Origin: Pantoea alfalfae
GTDB taxonomy: Bacteria; Pseudomonadota; Gammaproteobacteria; Enterobacterales; Enterobacteriaceae
Assembly: GCF_019880205.1 (NCBI RefSeq)
Contig: NZ_CP082292.1
Span: forward strand, 3,224,001 to 3,288,000
DNA length: 64,000 nt
Reading direction: 5' to 3'
Under the pieces are notes generated by a model. It did no database searches. It saw nothing but the letters and a program-made list of their open reading frames with translations, and was not told where the DNA came from. Shown here one piece after another: positions 29,241-37,728 of this stretch; within the stretch, counting starts at the first letter, position 1; each line of letters opens with the position of its first letter. A program made the translations under genes and the position numbers.

Positions 29241-30656
29241 ATGAAAGCATTCTCAACTGAGAGCACCTTACTGATCGTCGGCATGGTGGTCGCCTATATC
29301 CTGTTCACCACCTGGCTGACATGGCGCTTACGCAGTAAAACCAGCGGCGACTTTATGGAAGGCTCCCGCGCCATGCCGGCCTTTATCGTCGGCATCATGC
29401 TGATGTCAGAGTATATCGGGGCAAAATCGACCATCGGCACGGCGCAGGCAGCCTTTGAGGATGGCTTCGCCGCTTCCTGGTCGGTCATCGGTGCCGCGAT
29501 AGGTTTTCCGCTGTTTGGCCTGATTCTGGTCAAACGCATTTATAACACCGGGAAGATCACGATCTCTGGTGCTATCGCCGAGAAATATGGCCGTTCGACC
29601 AGGAACATTATCTCGCTGATCATGATCTATGCGCTGCTGCTGGTGAACGTCGGGAACTACATCAGCGGTGCGGCGGCGATCTCAACCGTGCTGAAGATCG
29701 ACCTGACGCAGGCGGCCTTTATTACCGCAGTGGTAAGTACCTTCTACTTTGCATTTGGCGGCATGAAAGGCGTTGCGTGGGTTACGCTGCTGCACAGCGC
29801 CATCAAGTATATGGGGATTCTGATCATCCTCTATGTGGCACTGAAGATGACCGGCGGCGTCGCTCCGATGATCGAGAAAATGCCAGCGTTCTACTGGACG
29901 TGGGATGGCCACGTCGGGGCCAGCACCATTGTGGCCTGGCTGATCGGGACCGTGGGTTCGATCTTCTGTACGCAGTTTGTGATCCAGGCGATCTCATCCA
30001 CCAAAGATGTGAAGTCAGCGAAACGCGCTACCTGGGTTGCCTTCATTTTCTGCCTGCCGATCGGTCTGGCGATGGCGCTGATTGGTGTGGCGGCGAAGTT
30101 TGCGCACCCCGATATCAAGAGCCTCTATGCGCTGCCCGTGTTTCTGCAGGATATGTCACCGTGGCTGGCAGGCATTGTCACCACCTCGCTGGTGGCCTCG
30201 ATTTTCGTCAGCGTCGGCACCGTTGCGCTGGCCATCGCCTCGCTGGTCGTAAAAGACTTTTACGTGCCCTGGCGTAACCCGACGCCAGAGCGCGAATTCA
30301 AAATGACGCGCTGGATTTCGATTGGCATCGGCTTCTTCCCGCTGCTGTTTGTCCTGTTCTTCCCTGAAGTGCTGAAGCTCTCCTTCTTTACCCGCGCAAT
30401 TCGCCTGTCGATCACCGTGGTAGCGATTATGGCGTTCTATCTGCCATGGTTTAAGAGCACGCGCGGTGCCAACGCCGGTCTGATTGGTGCCTGCGTGGTC
30501 ACATCCGTCTGGTTCCTGATGGGTAACCCCTTCGGTATCGACAATATGTATGTGGCGCTGATTACACCGGCCATCATTATGGTAATTGACCGCTGTATCC
30601 CGTCACGCCAGTCTCAGCCTCAACCGCAACACAATGCACAAAATAGTGGAGCCTAA
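29241..30656 (+). CDS. Sodium:solute symporter family transporter
   Basis: 471-aa inner-membrane protein with about 13 hydrophobic segments of the SSS family (PutP/PanF/sialic-acid SiaT type). It begins MKAFSTESTLLIVGMVVAYI; DFMEGSRAMPAFIVGIMLMS and EYIGAKSTIGTAQAAFEDGF correspond to the conserved sodium-site TM1-TM2 area. It is probably the uptake route for the substrate of this operon. It ends one base before the sialidase-like gene, indicating tight coupling. Substrate unknown. Confidence 0.84.
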   Translation: MKAFSTESTLLIVGMVVAYILFTTWLTWRLRSKTSGDFMEGSRAMPAFIVGIMLMSEYIGAKSTIGTAQAAFEDGFAASWSVIGAAIGFPLFGLILVKRIYNTGKITISGAIAEKYGRSTRNIISLIMIYALLLVNVGNYISGAAAISTVLKIDLTQAAFITAVVSTFYFAFGGMKGVAWVTLLHSAIKYMGILIILYVALKMTGGVAPMIEKMPAFYWTWDGHVGASTIVAWLIGTVGSIFCTQFVIQAISSTKDVKSAKRATWVAFIFCLPIGLAMALIGVAAKFAHPDIKSLYALPVFLQDMSPWLAGIVTTSLVASIFVSVGTVALAIASLVVKDFYVPWRNPTPEREFKMTRWISIGIGFFPLLFVLFFPEVLKLSFFTRAIRLSITVVAIMAFYLPWFKSTRGANAGLIGACVVTSVWFLMGNPFGIDNMYVALITPAIIMVIDRCIPSRQSQPQPQHNAQNSGA

Positions 30657-30657
30657 T

Positions 30658-31854
30658 ATGACTCAGGAAACCGTCACCGCAGAACGCACCGGCCTGGTTG
30701 CGCCGCACCCGCAGGATAGCGCCCAGCAGATTGCGATGCTGCCCTCCTCCTGCCCGCAAAACCACGCGGCTAACCTGCTGCCGCTGCCCGATGGCGATCT
30801 GCTTTGCGTCTGGTTTGGTGGCACGCAGGAAGGGATTGCCGATATCTCGGTCTGGTGTTCCCGGCTGACAAAAGGCAGCGATCGCTGGAGTGACGCGCAG
30901 AAGCTGTCTGACGATCCGGGTCGTTCAGAACAGAACCCGGTGCTGTTTCTCGATCCGGACCAGATACTGTGGCTGCTGTGGACGGCACAGAAATCGGGCA
31001 ATCAGGACACCGCGATTGTGCGCTATCGCCAGTCTCACGATTTCGGCAAGCACTGGGGCGAGATCAAAACGCTGCTGGATAAGCCCGGCACCTTTATCCG
31101 CCAGCCGATTGTGGTGTTGCCCAACGGCAACTGGTTGCTGCCGGTGTTCTACTGCCTGACGCAGCCCGGCGAAAAGTGGGTCGGCAGTTATGACGTCAGC
31201 GCGGTAAAAATCTCGGAAGATAAAGGCCAGAGCTGGCGCGACGTCAGCGTGCCTGACAGCACCGGCTGCGTTCATATGAACGTCACCCTGCTGGATGATG
31301 GTTCGCTGCTGGCTCTCTACCGCAGTCGCTGGGCCGACCATATCTACCAGAGCCGCTCGTTTGATCAGGGTGAAAGCTGGAGTGCGCCTGAGCCGCTGTC
31401 GCTGCCCAACAATAACTCGTCCATTCAGGTCACAACGCTGCGCAACGGTCATCTGGCGCTGGTGTTCAATGCCATGAGCGCCGAAGGTGCCAGCGAGCGC
31501 CGGTTGTCGCTGTATGACGAAATTGAAGATGATGAAGAGGACAGTGACGTTGCGGTTGCCGCCGAGCCGGTGGTGCACAGCGGGCGGACCGCCTTCTGGG
31601 GCGCGCCACGTGCGCCCATGACGCTGGCTATCTCAACGGATGGCGGCAAAAGCTGGCCGCTACAGCGCAATCTGGACGAAGGCGATGGCTACTGCATGAC
31701 CAATAACTCTCAGCAAAAGTTAAACCGTGAGTTCTCTTACCCCAGCATCAAACAGGGCGTAAACGGCGAACTGCATATCGCCTACACCTGGTATCGCCAG
31801 GCGATCAAGTATGTGAGGGTCGACGAGTCCTGGGTGCGGGGGGGTGATGCGTGA
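30658..31854 (+). CDS. Sialidase-like BNR/Asp-box protein
   Basis: 398-aa six-bladed-propeller type protein with four Asp-boxes (SxDxGxxW): SHDFGKHW (126-133), SEDKGQSW (186-193), SFDQGESW (234-241), STDGGKSW (326-333). The N-terminal block HAANLLPLPDGDLLCVWFGG and EGIADIS resembles the BNR_2 sialidase-like family. There is no signal peptide and no (F/Y)RIP arginine motif of classical GH33 sialidases, so true sialidase activity is doubtful; a cytoplasmic glycosidase or lyase for an imported acidic glycoside is more likely. An acidic loop (DEIEDDEEDSD) lies near 287-297. Overlaps the SDR start by 4 bases. Confidence 0.78.
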   Translation: MTQETVTAERTGLVAPHPQDSAQQIAMLPSSCPQNHAANLLPLPDGDLLCVWFGGTQEGIADISVWCSRLTKGSDRWSDAQKLSDDPGRSEQNPVLFLDPDQILWLLWTAQKSGNQDTAIVRYRQSHDFGKHWGEIKTLLDKPGTFIRQPIVVLPNGNWLLPVFYCLTQPGEKWVGSYDVSAVKISEDKGQSWRDVSVPDSTGCVHMNVTLLDDGSLLALYRSRWADHIYQSRSFDQGESWSAPEPLSLPNNNSSIQVTTLRNGHLALVFNAMSAEGASERRLSLYDEIEDDEEDSDVAVAAEPVVHSGRTAFWGAPRAPMTLAISTDGGKSWPLQRNLDEGDGYCMTNNSQQKLNREFSYPSIKQGVNGELHIAYTWYRQAIKYVRVDESWVRGGDA

Positions 31855-32534
31855 TTGAAAAGATGGCGCTGGTGACCGGAGCCAGCTCCGGCATCGGTCA
31901 GGCGATTGTGGACTGCCTGCTTGATGAGGGCTGGCAGGTTACCGGCCTGAGCCGCTCGGCGATAAATCGGGCAGACGCGGGCTGGCAGAGCCATCAGGTC
32001 GACATCAGCGACAGCGCAGCATTGCAGGCTTTACTGGACAAACTGCCGGTGCCGCAGGCGGTGATCCATGCAGCGGGAATGATGCAGGCCGCGCCGCTCG
32101 GGGAGCTGGATCTGAACGCCAGCACACGCCTGTGGCAACTGCATGTTGCCGCTGCAGAACAGCTGGCCAATCATTTTGCGCCCCGGATGAGCGCGGGTGG
32201 CAGAATCGTGCTGCTGGGCAGCCGCACGTCAGGCGGTGCGTCGGGCCGCAGTCAGTATGTGGCCACCAAATCGGCGATGATCGGCATGGTGCGCAGCTGG
32301 GCGGCAGAGCTGGCACCGCTCGGCATTACGGCAAATATTGTAGCGCCAGGCGCCACCGAAACGCCGATGCTGCAACAGCCGGGCCGGGCCAGTTCACCAC
32401 CGCGCTTGCCGCCAATCGGGCGTTATATTCAGCCGCAGGAAGTGGCCGGGCTGGTCGGCTTCCTGCTTTCGCCGGCGGCAGCGGCGATCACCGGTCAGCA
32501 GCTGGTGATGTGCGGTGGTGCGTCGCTGAATTAA
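31851..32534 (+). CDS. Short-chain dehydrogenase/reductase
   Basis: 227-aa SDR enzyme. It has the cofactor motif TGASSGIG (9-16), catalytic Ser in LLGSRTSGG, and YVATK (Tyr136, Lys140). Without an acidic residue clearly at the end of strand 2, NADP preference is possible (GLSRS). Last gene of the rightward operon: GTG 31851 overlaps the preceding stop by 4 bases, with a G-rich ribosome binding site; the ATG at 31863 is an alternative. Presumably oxidises or reduces a sugar-acid intermediate. A strong hairpin follows. Confidence 0.83.
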   Translation: MIEKMALVTGASSGIGQAIVDCLLDEGWQVTGLSRSAINRADAGWQSHQVDISDSAALQALLDKLPVPQAVIHAAGMMQAAPLGELDLNASTRLWQLHVAAAEQLANHFAPRMSAGGRIVLLGSRTSGGASGRSQYVATKSAMIGMVRSWAAELAPLGITANIVAPGATETPMLQQPGRASSPPRLPPIGRYIQPQEVAGLVGFLLSPAAAAITGQQLVMCGGASLN

Positions 32535-32538
32535 TTAG

Positions 32539-32568
32539 CAGGCCGGGCAGCTCAGGTGGCCCGGCCTG
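32539..32568 (+). terminator. Hairpin ending the sugar-acid operon
   Basis: A perfect 10-bp GC stem (caggccgggc/gcccggcctg, 10-base loop) lies 4 bases after the SDR stop. The T tract is short. It also faces the convergent yacL gene. Confidence 0.7.
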
Positions 32569-32582
32569 TATTAGCGTAAAAA

Positions 32583-32960
32583 TTACCGTACGGGTTTACC
32601 ATACTGGTTCACAAACTGGCGATAAGCGGCAATCACCAGCTGAAAATCTTCAATACCGCAGAAGGAGAGGCTCTCTTCGTCGTAGTAATTCATCCCCTCT
32701 TCCATGCCGTCATCTTCCAGTGCCAGCAGATTAGCGCGAATCATCACCTCTTCCTCATCCAGCAGGATGGTGTACTCGCTGCCGATGCGCTGCCACTGAC
32801 GCACGCTGCCTTTGACGTCTTCGATTGCGGCTTCCACTTCATCCAGCAATCCTGGATCGTTTTTCACCTCTTCGTTGAACCAGTGGCCGACCGCTTCATG
32901 ATCCATCGACATACGAACCTTAATCTGTCCGGTCACATCGCGTAAAAATTCATATTCCAT
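32583..32960 (-). CDS. yacL: YacL family protein (UPF0231)
   Basis: 125-aa acidic cytoplasmic protein of unknown function, conserved beside acnB in enterobacteria. It begins [20 protein letters not shown] and ends [11 protein letters not shown], near-identical in pattern to E. coli YacL. It marks the return to the conserved backbone after the accessory island. It is 190 bases downstream of acnB on the same strand, with the acnB terminator between. Confidence 0.92.
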   Translation of the reverse strand: MEYEFLRDVTGQIKVRMSMDHEAVGHWFNEEVKNDPGLLDEVEAAIEDVKGSVRQWQRIGSEYTILLDEEEVMIRANLLALEDDGMEEGMNYYDEESLSFCGIEDFQLVIAAYRQFVNQYGKPVR

Positions 32961-33102
32961 CGCCCGTTCCTCTTAACGTCATCGCGTCACCTGATAAGTG
33001 TTCGTGCTGCTCTCGCGGCACAGTGTGACACGTCGCGCATTATTACAGGCTGCCTGCCGAAAGCCAGCTTTTGATCGTCTCTCTACCCCATGTACAGACG
33101 TA

Positions 33103-33128
33103 AAAAAGGGGCGAATCATCGCCCCTTA
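33103..33128 (-). terminator. Intrinsic terminator of acnB
   Basis: A 6-bp GC stem (ggggcg/cgcccc, loop aatcat) lies next to an A6 run on the plus strand, giving a U tract in the leftward transcript, just past the acnB stop. Confidence 0.85.
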
Positions 33129-33150
33129 GTCATAACTGACAGGTGAAGAA

Positions 33151-35748
33151 TCAGACCGCGGTCTGGAAAATCACGCCATCAGCTTTGTCGGTGTACTGCG
33201 TCAGCTGGTCGAAGTTGAGATAGCGATACGTGTCGCTGGCCGTTTTATCGACCTGCGCCATAAATTGCTGATACTCATCCGGCGTTGGCAGTTTACCAAG
33301 CAGAGACGCGACCGCAGCCAGCTCCGCTGACGCCAGGTAGACATTAGCACCGGTACCCAGACGGTTCGGGAAGTTACGGGTCGAAGTGGACACCACCGTC
33401 GAACCATCAGCCACACGTGCCTGGTTACCCATGCAGAGTGAACAGCCCGGGATCTCGATACGCGCACCGCTTTTGCCGAATACGCTGTAGTAGCCCTCTT
33501 CGGTCAGCTGTGCCGCATCCATCTTGGTTGGCGGAGCCACCCACAGACGGGTTGGCAGCTGGCCTTTGTGGCTATCCAACAGTTTACCGGCAGCACGGAA
33601 GTGACCAATGTTGGTCATGCACGAACCGATGAACACTTCGTCGATCTTCTCGCCCTGAACGTCAGAGAGCAGACGGGCATCGTCCGGATCGTTTGGCGCA
33701 CAGAGGATCGGCTCTTTGATTTCAGCCAGATCGATTTCGATCACGGCAGCATATTCAGCATCCGCGTCCGGCTCCAGCAACTGAGGATCGGCCAGCCATT
33801 TCTCCATGCTTTCAACGCGACGCTCAAGCGTACGACGATCGCCGTAGCCTTCTGCGATCATCCACTTCAGCAGCACGATGTTGGAGTTCAGGTATTCGAT
33901 AATCGGCGCTTTATCCAGCTTGATAGTACAGCCCGCAGCGGAACGCTCGGCTGACGCATCGGACAGCTCAAACGCCTGCTCGACTTTCAGATCCGGCAGA
34001 CCTTCAATCTCAAGGATGCGGCCAGAGAAGATGTTTTTCTTACCTTTCTTCTCAACGGTCAGCAGACCCTGTTTGATGGCATACAGCGGAATGGCGTGAA
34101 CCAGATCGCGCAGGGTAATGCCTGGCTCCATCTTACCTTTGAAGCGCACCAGCACTGATTCCGGCATATCGAGCGGCATAACGCCCGTCGCTGCCGCAAA
34201 CGCCACCAGGCCTGAACCCGCCGGGAAAGAGATGCCGATAGGGAAACGGGTATGGGAATCACCACCGGTACCCACGGTATCCGGCAGCAGCATACGGTTC
34301 AGCCAGCTGTGGATAATGCCGTCACCCGGACGCAGTGACACACCGCCACGGTTCATGATGAAGTCTGGCAGTGTATGGTGCGTGCTCACATCCACAGGCT
34401 TAGGATAGGCGGCGGTGTGACAGAAGGACTGCATCACCAGATCGGTCGAGAAGCCCAGGCAAGCCAGATCTTTCAGCTCGTCACGGGTCATCGGGCCGGT
34501 GGTATCCTGCGAGCCAACCGAGGTCATTTTAGGTTCGCAATAGGCACCCGGACGAACGCCGGTTACGCCACAGGCGCGGCCAACCATTTTCTGCGCCAGC
34601 GAGAACCCACGGGTACTCTCCGCAACATCTTTCGCCTGACGGAATACGGTGCTGTGCGGCAGACCCAGCGACTCGCGCGCTTTGGTGGTCAGACCGCGAC
34701 CGATGATCAGCGGAATACGGCCACCGGCGCGCACTTCGTCAATCACTACTTCGGTTTTGAGCTCGAAGCTGGCCAGCAGCTCATTGGTTTCGTGGTTGCG
34801 GACTTCGCCTTTGAATGGATAGATGTCGATCACATCGCCCATGTTCAGGTTGTTTACGTCCACTTCAATGGGCAGTGCGCCCGCATCTTCCATGGTGTTG
34901 AAGAAGATGGGTGCAATTTTGCTGCCCAGCACCACGCCGCCGCCTTTTTTATTTGGCACGTTCGGGATGTCGTCGCCCATAAACCACAGCACCGAGTTGG
35001 TGGCGGATTTACGTGAAGAACCGGTTCCGACAACATCACCGACATAGGCCAGCGGGAAGCCTTTGGTCTTCAGAGCTTCGAGCTGTTTGATCGGGCCGAT
35101 ATTGCCCGCTTCATCAGGCTCAATGCCTTCACGGGCATTTTTCAGCATCGCCAGGGCGTGCAGAGGAATATCTGGACGTGACCAGGCATCCTGGGCCGGA
35201 GAGAGATCGTCGGTGTTGGTTTCGCCAGTGACCTTAAACACTGTAACCGTGATCTTCTCTGCCAGTTCAGGCCGTGACAGATACCATTCCGCATCTGCCC
35301 AGGATTGCATCACCTGCTTCGCGTATTCATTACCCGCTTTCGCTTTCTCTTCGACATCATAGAAGTTGTCGAACATCAGCAGCGTGTGTGAAAGGGCTTT
35401 CGCGGCAATCGGAGCCAGTTTGCTATCGTCCAGCGCCTCAATCAGCGGATGAATATTGTAACCGCCCTGCATGGTGCCAAGCAGTTCAACCGCTTTTTCA
35501 GGAGATATCAGAGGAGAGGTTGCTTCGCCTTTGGCGACAGCCGCCAGGAAACCGGCTTTGACATACGCCGCTTCATCGACGCCAGGTGGGACGCGGTTGA
35601 CCAATAAATCGGTCAGAAATTCTTCTTCACCCGCAGGTGGATTTTTCAGCAGTTCAACCAGCGCGGCCATCTGGGAAGCCTCTAAAGGCTTAGGTACAAT
35701 TCCCTGGGCAGCACGCTCGGCAACGTGCTTACGGTATTCTTCTAGCAC
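33151..35748 (-). CDS. acnB: Aconitate hydratase B
   Basis: Main TCA-cycle aconitase (citrate to isocitrate) and 2-methylcitrate-pathway enzyme; when its iron-sulfur cluster is lost it binds RNA. 865 aa with the HEAT-like N-domain, [15 protein letters not shown], and cluster ligands in SCMTNIGHF and [12 protein letters not shown]. The start is GTG 35748 ([16 protein letters not shown]), with GAGG 8 bases upstream, matching E. coli MLEEYRKH; an in-frame start at 35811 adds unrelated residues. The order acnB-yacL matches E. coli. Confidence 0.96.
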   Translation of the reverse strand: MLEEYRKHVAERAAQGIVPKPLEASQMAALVELLKNPPAGEEEFLTDLLVNRVPPGVDEAAYVKAGFLAAVAKGEATSPLISPEKAVELLGTMQGGYNIHPLIEALDDSKLAPIAAKALSHTLLMFDNFYDVEEKAKAGNEYAKQVMQSWADAEWYLSRPELAEKITVTVFKVTGETNTDDLSPAQDAWSRPDIPLHALAMLKNAREGIEPDEAGNIGPIKQLEALKTKGFPLAYVGDVVGTGSSRKSATNSVLWFMGDDIPNVPNKKGGGVVLGSKIAPIFFNTMEDAGALPIEVDVNNLNMGDVIDIYPFKGEVRNHETNELLASFELKTEVVIDEVRAGGRIPLIIGRGLTTKARESLGLPHSTVFRQAKDVAESTRGFSLAQKMVGRACGVTGVRPGAYCEPKMTSVGSQDTTGPMTRDELKDLACLGFSTDLVMQSFCHTAAYPKPVDVSTHHTLPDFIMNRGGVSLRPGDGIIHSWLNRMLLPDTVGTGGDSHTRFPIGISFPAGSGLVAFAAATGVMPLDMPESVLVRFKGKMEPGITLRDLVHAIPLYAIKQGLLTVEKKGKKNIFSGRILEIEGLPDLKVEQAFELSDASAERSAAGCTIKLDKAPIIEYLNSNIVLLKWMIAEGYGDRRTLERRVESMEKWLADPQLLEPDADAEYAAVIEIDLAEIKEPILCAPNDPDDARLLSDVQGEKIDEVFIGSCMTNIGHFRAAGKLLDSHKGQLPTRLWVAPPTKMDAAQLTEEGYYSVFGKSGARIEIPGCSLCMGNQARVADGSTVVSTSTRNFPNRLGTGANVYLASAELAAVASLLGKLPTPDEYQQFMAQVDKTASDTYRYLNFDQLTQYTDKADGVIFQTAV

Positions 35749-36128
35749 GACGTTATCCTCGCTCTCATTATGTAGGGCTTTCCGACCACCTTGCTCACTT
35801 ATGGAGAACACACTTCCCTTTCTCGTCCAGGTTGAGGTGCCCGGTTTCGCGGAGGGCAGAATAGCAGGATTTCGTCTGTTTGTTAATCTGTTTACAAAAA
35901 TACAACATAATCCACTGCGCCCATTTTACCCGCTTATTATCCCGCATCAGCCAGCTAAGTCAGCTGATTGGCTCTCTCAGCAGCGTACCGCATTCCGCTC
36001 AAATGACAGCGCGAGGACGTCAGCTTTGCCGCGGTTTTAACGAAATGATTCAGTGAAATAGATAACTGGCAGGAATAGAAACAGCAGGCGTCTGGTGTAC
36101 AGTAGAGGAGGGTTCGGGAGCAGATCAA
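35749..36128. other. Region upstream of acnB
   Basis: About 380 bases without a convincing gene. The part nearest acnB is AT-rich (tttgttaatctgtttacaaaaatacaac around 35878-35905) and probably holds the leftward acnB promoter. Nothing clear is seen between about 35950 and 36128; one overlapping rightward open frame looks like chance. Confidence 0.4.
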
Positions 36129-36153
36129 CACCAGGCTGCAAATCAGCCTGGTG
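36129..36153 (-). terminator. Hairpin after the padC-MBL unit
   Basis: A perfect 10-bp stem (caccaggctg/cagcctggtg, 5-base loop). For leftward transcripts it lies 20 bases after the TAA at 36173, not after the TGA at 36293, which supports the idea that the metallo-hydrolase gene originally ended at 36173. Confidence 0.6.
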
Positions 36154-36172
36154 CTCTTCTCGCGTCAGAGGA

Positions 36173-37027
36173 TTACAACGTGGTTTTCATTTCCCGCAGT
36201 GATACCGGCCAGTCACCCGGCCAGACGTAGTGATCTTTCAGAATCCGCGCACTGTAGTCGAGACAGATTTTCACCGGCAGGTTGGGATAGATTCACTCCA
36301 TCTCCTGCACCAGCTCTTCGCTGTTTTTGACCTTGTGCAGCGTCTTAATGAAATCGTTGATATAGGTGCGGGTAAAGCCTATTGCTGAGGGGCTAAGCGA
36401 TGGCGTCGTTCGCGAATGGCCAGGGATCAGGACTTTCGGCGCCAGCGCTTCGAGTTTATCCAGACTGCCCATCCATTTCGCCATGCGCTCCGGCGTGCGC
36501 ATATCGGCAATCCAGACATGTGCATCCGCGAAGACCACATCGGAGGCGATCAATGTTTTCGTCGAGGGGATCCAGAGCGGTGTCACCCGGATGCAATCGC
36601 CACTGAGATCGCTCAGGATTTTAATCTCCTGCCCTTCCAGCCAGATCGTATCCTCTTCCAGTTCGGTGATCGCAAACTTAGTGCGGGCACCGTTCTCTTT
36701 TAAAACCTGCTTACCCCAGTAATCAATTTTGAAATCAAAGGCGTCATTAACGTCTTCGGCGACCTGCCTGTAAGAGAGAATTTCAGCAGCCGGAAAAACC
36801 GACTTAATCACTTCAAGACCCAGAAAATGATCGGGATGCAGATGGGTAATAAAGATGCGTTTCAGGTCGAGACCGGTTTCGATAATCTCAGCGACTAAAC
36901 GATGCGCATTCGCCAGCGTGAACTGGGCGTCGACTAACATCGCCTCTTTCTCACCCATAATGGTGGAACTGACACCGAAGCCGTCGTGCTGATCGCTGCT
37001 GATAAAAACCTTCGTCGATAAATCCAT
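36173..37027 (-). pseudogene. MBL-fold metallo-hydrolase gene split by an in-frame TGA
   Basis: The first 244 codons (37027-36293) encode a metallo-beta-lactamase-fold hydrolase: THLHPDH (H62, H64, D66, H67), SGD near 140, IASDVVF, and PGHSRTTPS. After a TGA at 36295-36293 the same frame stays open for 39 more codons and reads IYPNLPVKICLDYSARILKD, then HYVWPGDWPVSLREMKTTL, to TAA at 36173. The downstream hairpin fits this longer end. So either the gene carries a nonsense mutation (or sequencing error) or the protein is naturally short; the metal site is intact in both. It lies 86 bases after padC, which suggests a role in phenolic acid metabolism. The functional reading would be 36293-37027. 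Confidence 0.7.
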
Positions 37028-37080
37028 TTTTCGTCCTCATACGTTACACATCAGAAGCTGCACGTCAGAAACAACTAAGC

Positions 37081-37105
37081 AGAAGAGGTCATGATGACCT
37101 CTTCT
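37081..37105 (-). terminator. Palindrome after padC
   Basis: A perfect 11-bp stem (agaagaggtca/tgacctcttct, loop tga) lies between padC and the metallo-hydrolase gene. There is no U run; it may attenuate rather than end transcription. Confidence 0.5.
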
Positions 37106-37113
37106 GTTCACTC

Positions 37114-37623
37114 TTAATTTTTCAGGTTTTCCGGAAAATTGGCGGGCAGCTGATCAGGCGGACAGTCAATGACGCTTTCGTTGTTTTCACCGACATCGCG
37201 GATTACGGTCAGCGTCGCGAACTCATCAATCACTTCGGTTGGATAAGCCGGGCCCGCTTCGCGGAATTTCGCCATCTCTTCCAGATGATCATTCTGGAAG
37301 CAGACGGTTTTTTCCGGATTGTTCATGACCCAGCGTGGGAAAAAGATGGTGCCGTGGAAAATTTTATCCGCCAGATTGACGGCCAGGCTGACATCAGTGC
37401 CGGTGGGTTCAGTCCAGGAAACTTTATAGACATCCTGTGCCAGGCGAACCACATAAACATGCTGGTTTTTAACCCAGCGATTGCCGACCATGCCACTGTG
37501 AATGCGATAGTCGATGGTGCTGGCATTTTTAATGTAGAGCTCGTAGTTCCAGCCGTTGTCATAGGTGTAAACCAGATGTTTGCCAACGATGCCAGACAGG
37601 TCATGTTTATCAAAAGTGCTCAT
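37114..37623 (-). CDS. padC: Phenolic acid decarboxylase
   Basis: 169-aa PAD enzyme that decarboxylates p-coumaric, ferulic and caffeic acids to vinyl phenols, detoxifying plant hydroxycinnamates in the cytoplasm. The family blocks are nearly intact: HLVYTYDNGWNYELYIKN, TIDYRIHSGMVGNRWV, KVSWTEPTGTDVS and TIFFPRWV. The catalytic residues of characterised PADs map to Y19, Y21, R49 and E72. It is divergent from a LysR regulator 105 bases away and upstream of an MBL-fold gene. Not part of the E. coli backbone. Confidence 0.93.
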   Translation of the reverse strand: MSTFDKHDLSGIVGKHLVYTYDNGWNYELYIKNASTIDYRIHSGMVGNRWVKNQHVYVVRLAQDVYKVSWTEPTGTDVSLAVNLADKIFHGTIFFPRWVMNNPEKTVCFQNDHLEEMAKFREAGPAYPTEVIDEFATLTVIRDVGENNESVIDCPPDQLPANFPENLKN

Positions 37624-37685
37624 AATGAATTCCTCATTTGTTTTCCTTGTGGTGATTATTGCGCGTTACAAAAGCGATGAATAAC

Positions 37686-37697
37686 GCTATTTTTAGC
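37686..37697. promoter_or_regulatory. Palindrome in the padC-lysR intergenic region
   Basis: gctatttttagc is symmetrical (gcta-tttt-tagc) and lies 62 bases from the padC start and 31 bases from the LysR start, in AT-rich sequence. It is a candidate LysR-type site (T-N11-A is also present here). Weak evidence from sequence only. Confidence 0.35.
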
Positions 37698-37728
37698 ATT
37701 AAATAATTCAATTTTTAGATGGATTAAC

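Noticed and set aside
28277-32534. Sialic-acid (nan) catabolic operon
   Set aside because: The NanA-family lyase, SSS transporter and sialidase-like protein suggest it, but nanE and nanK are absent, the sialidase RIP motif is missing, and the locus is linked to a four-carbon acid kinase/PdxA2 pair.
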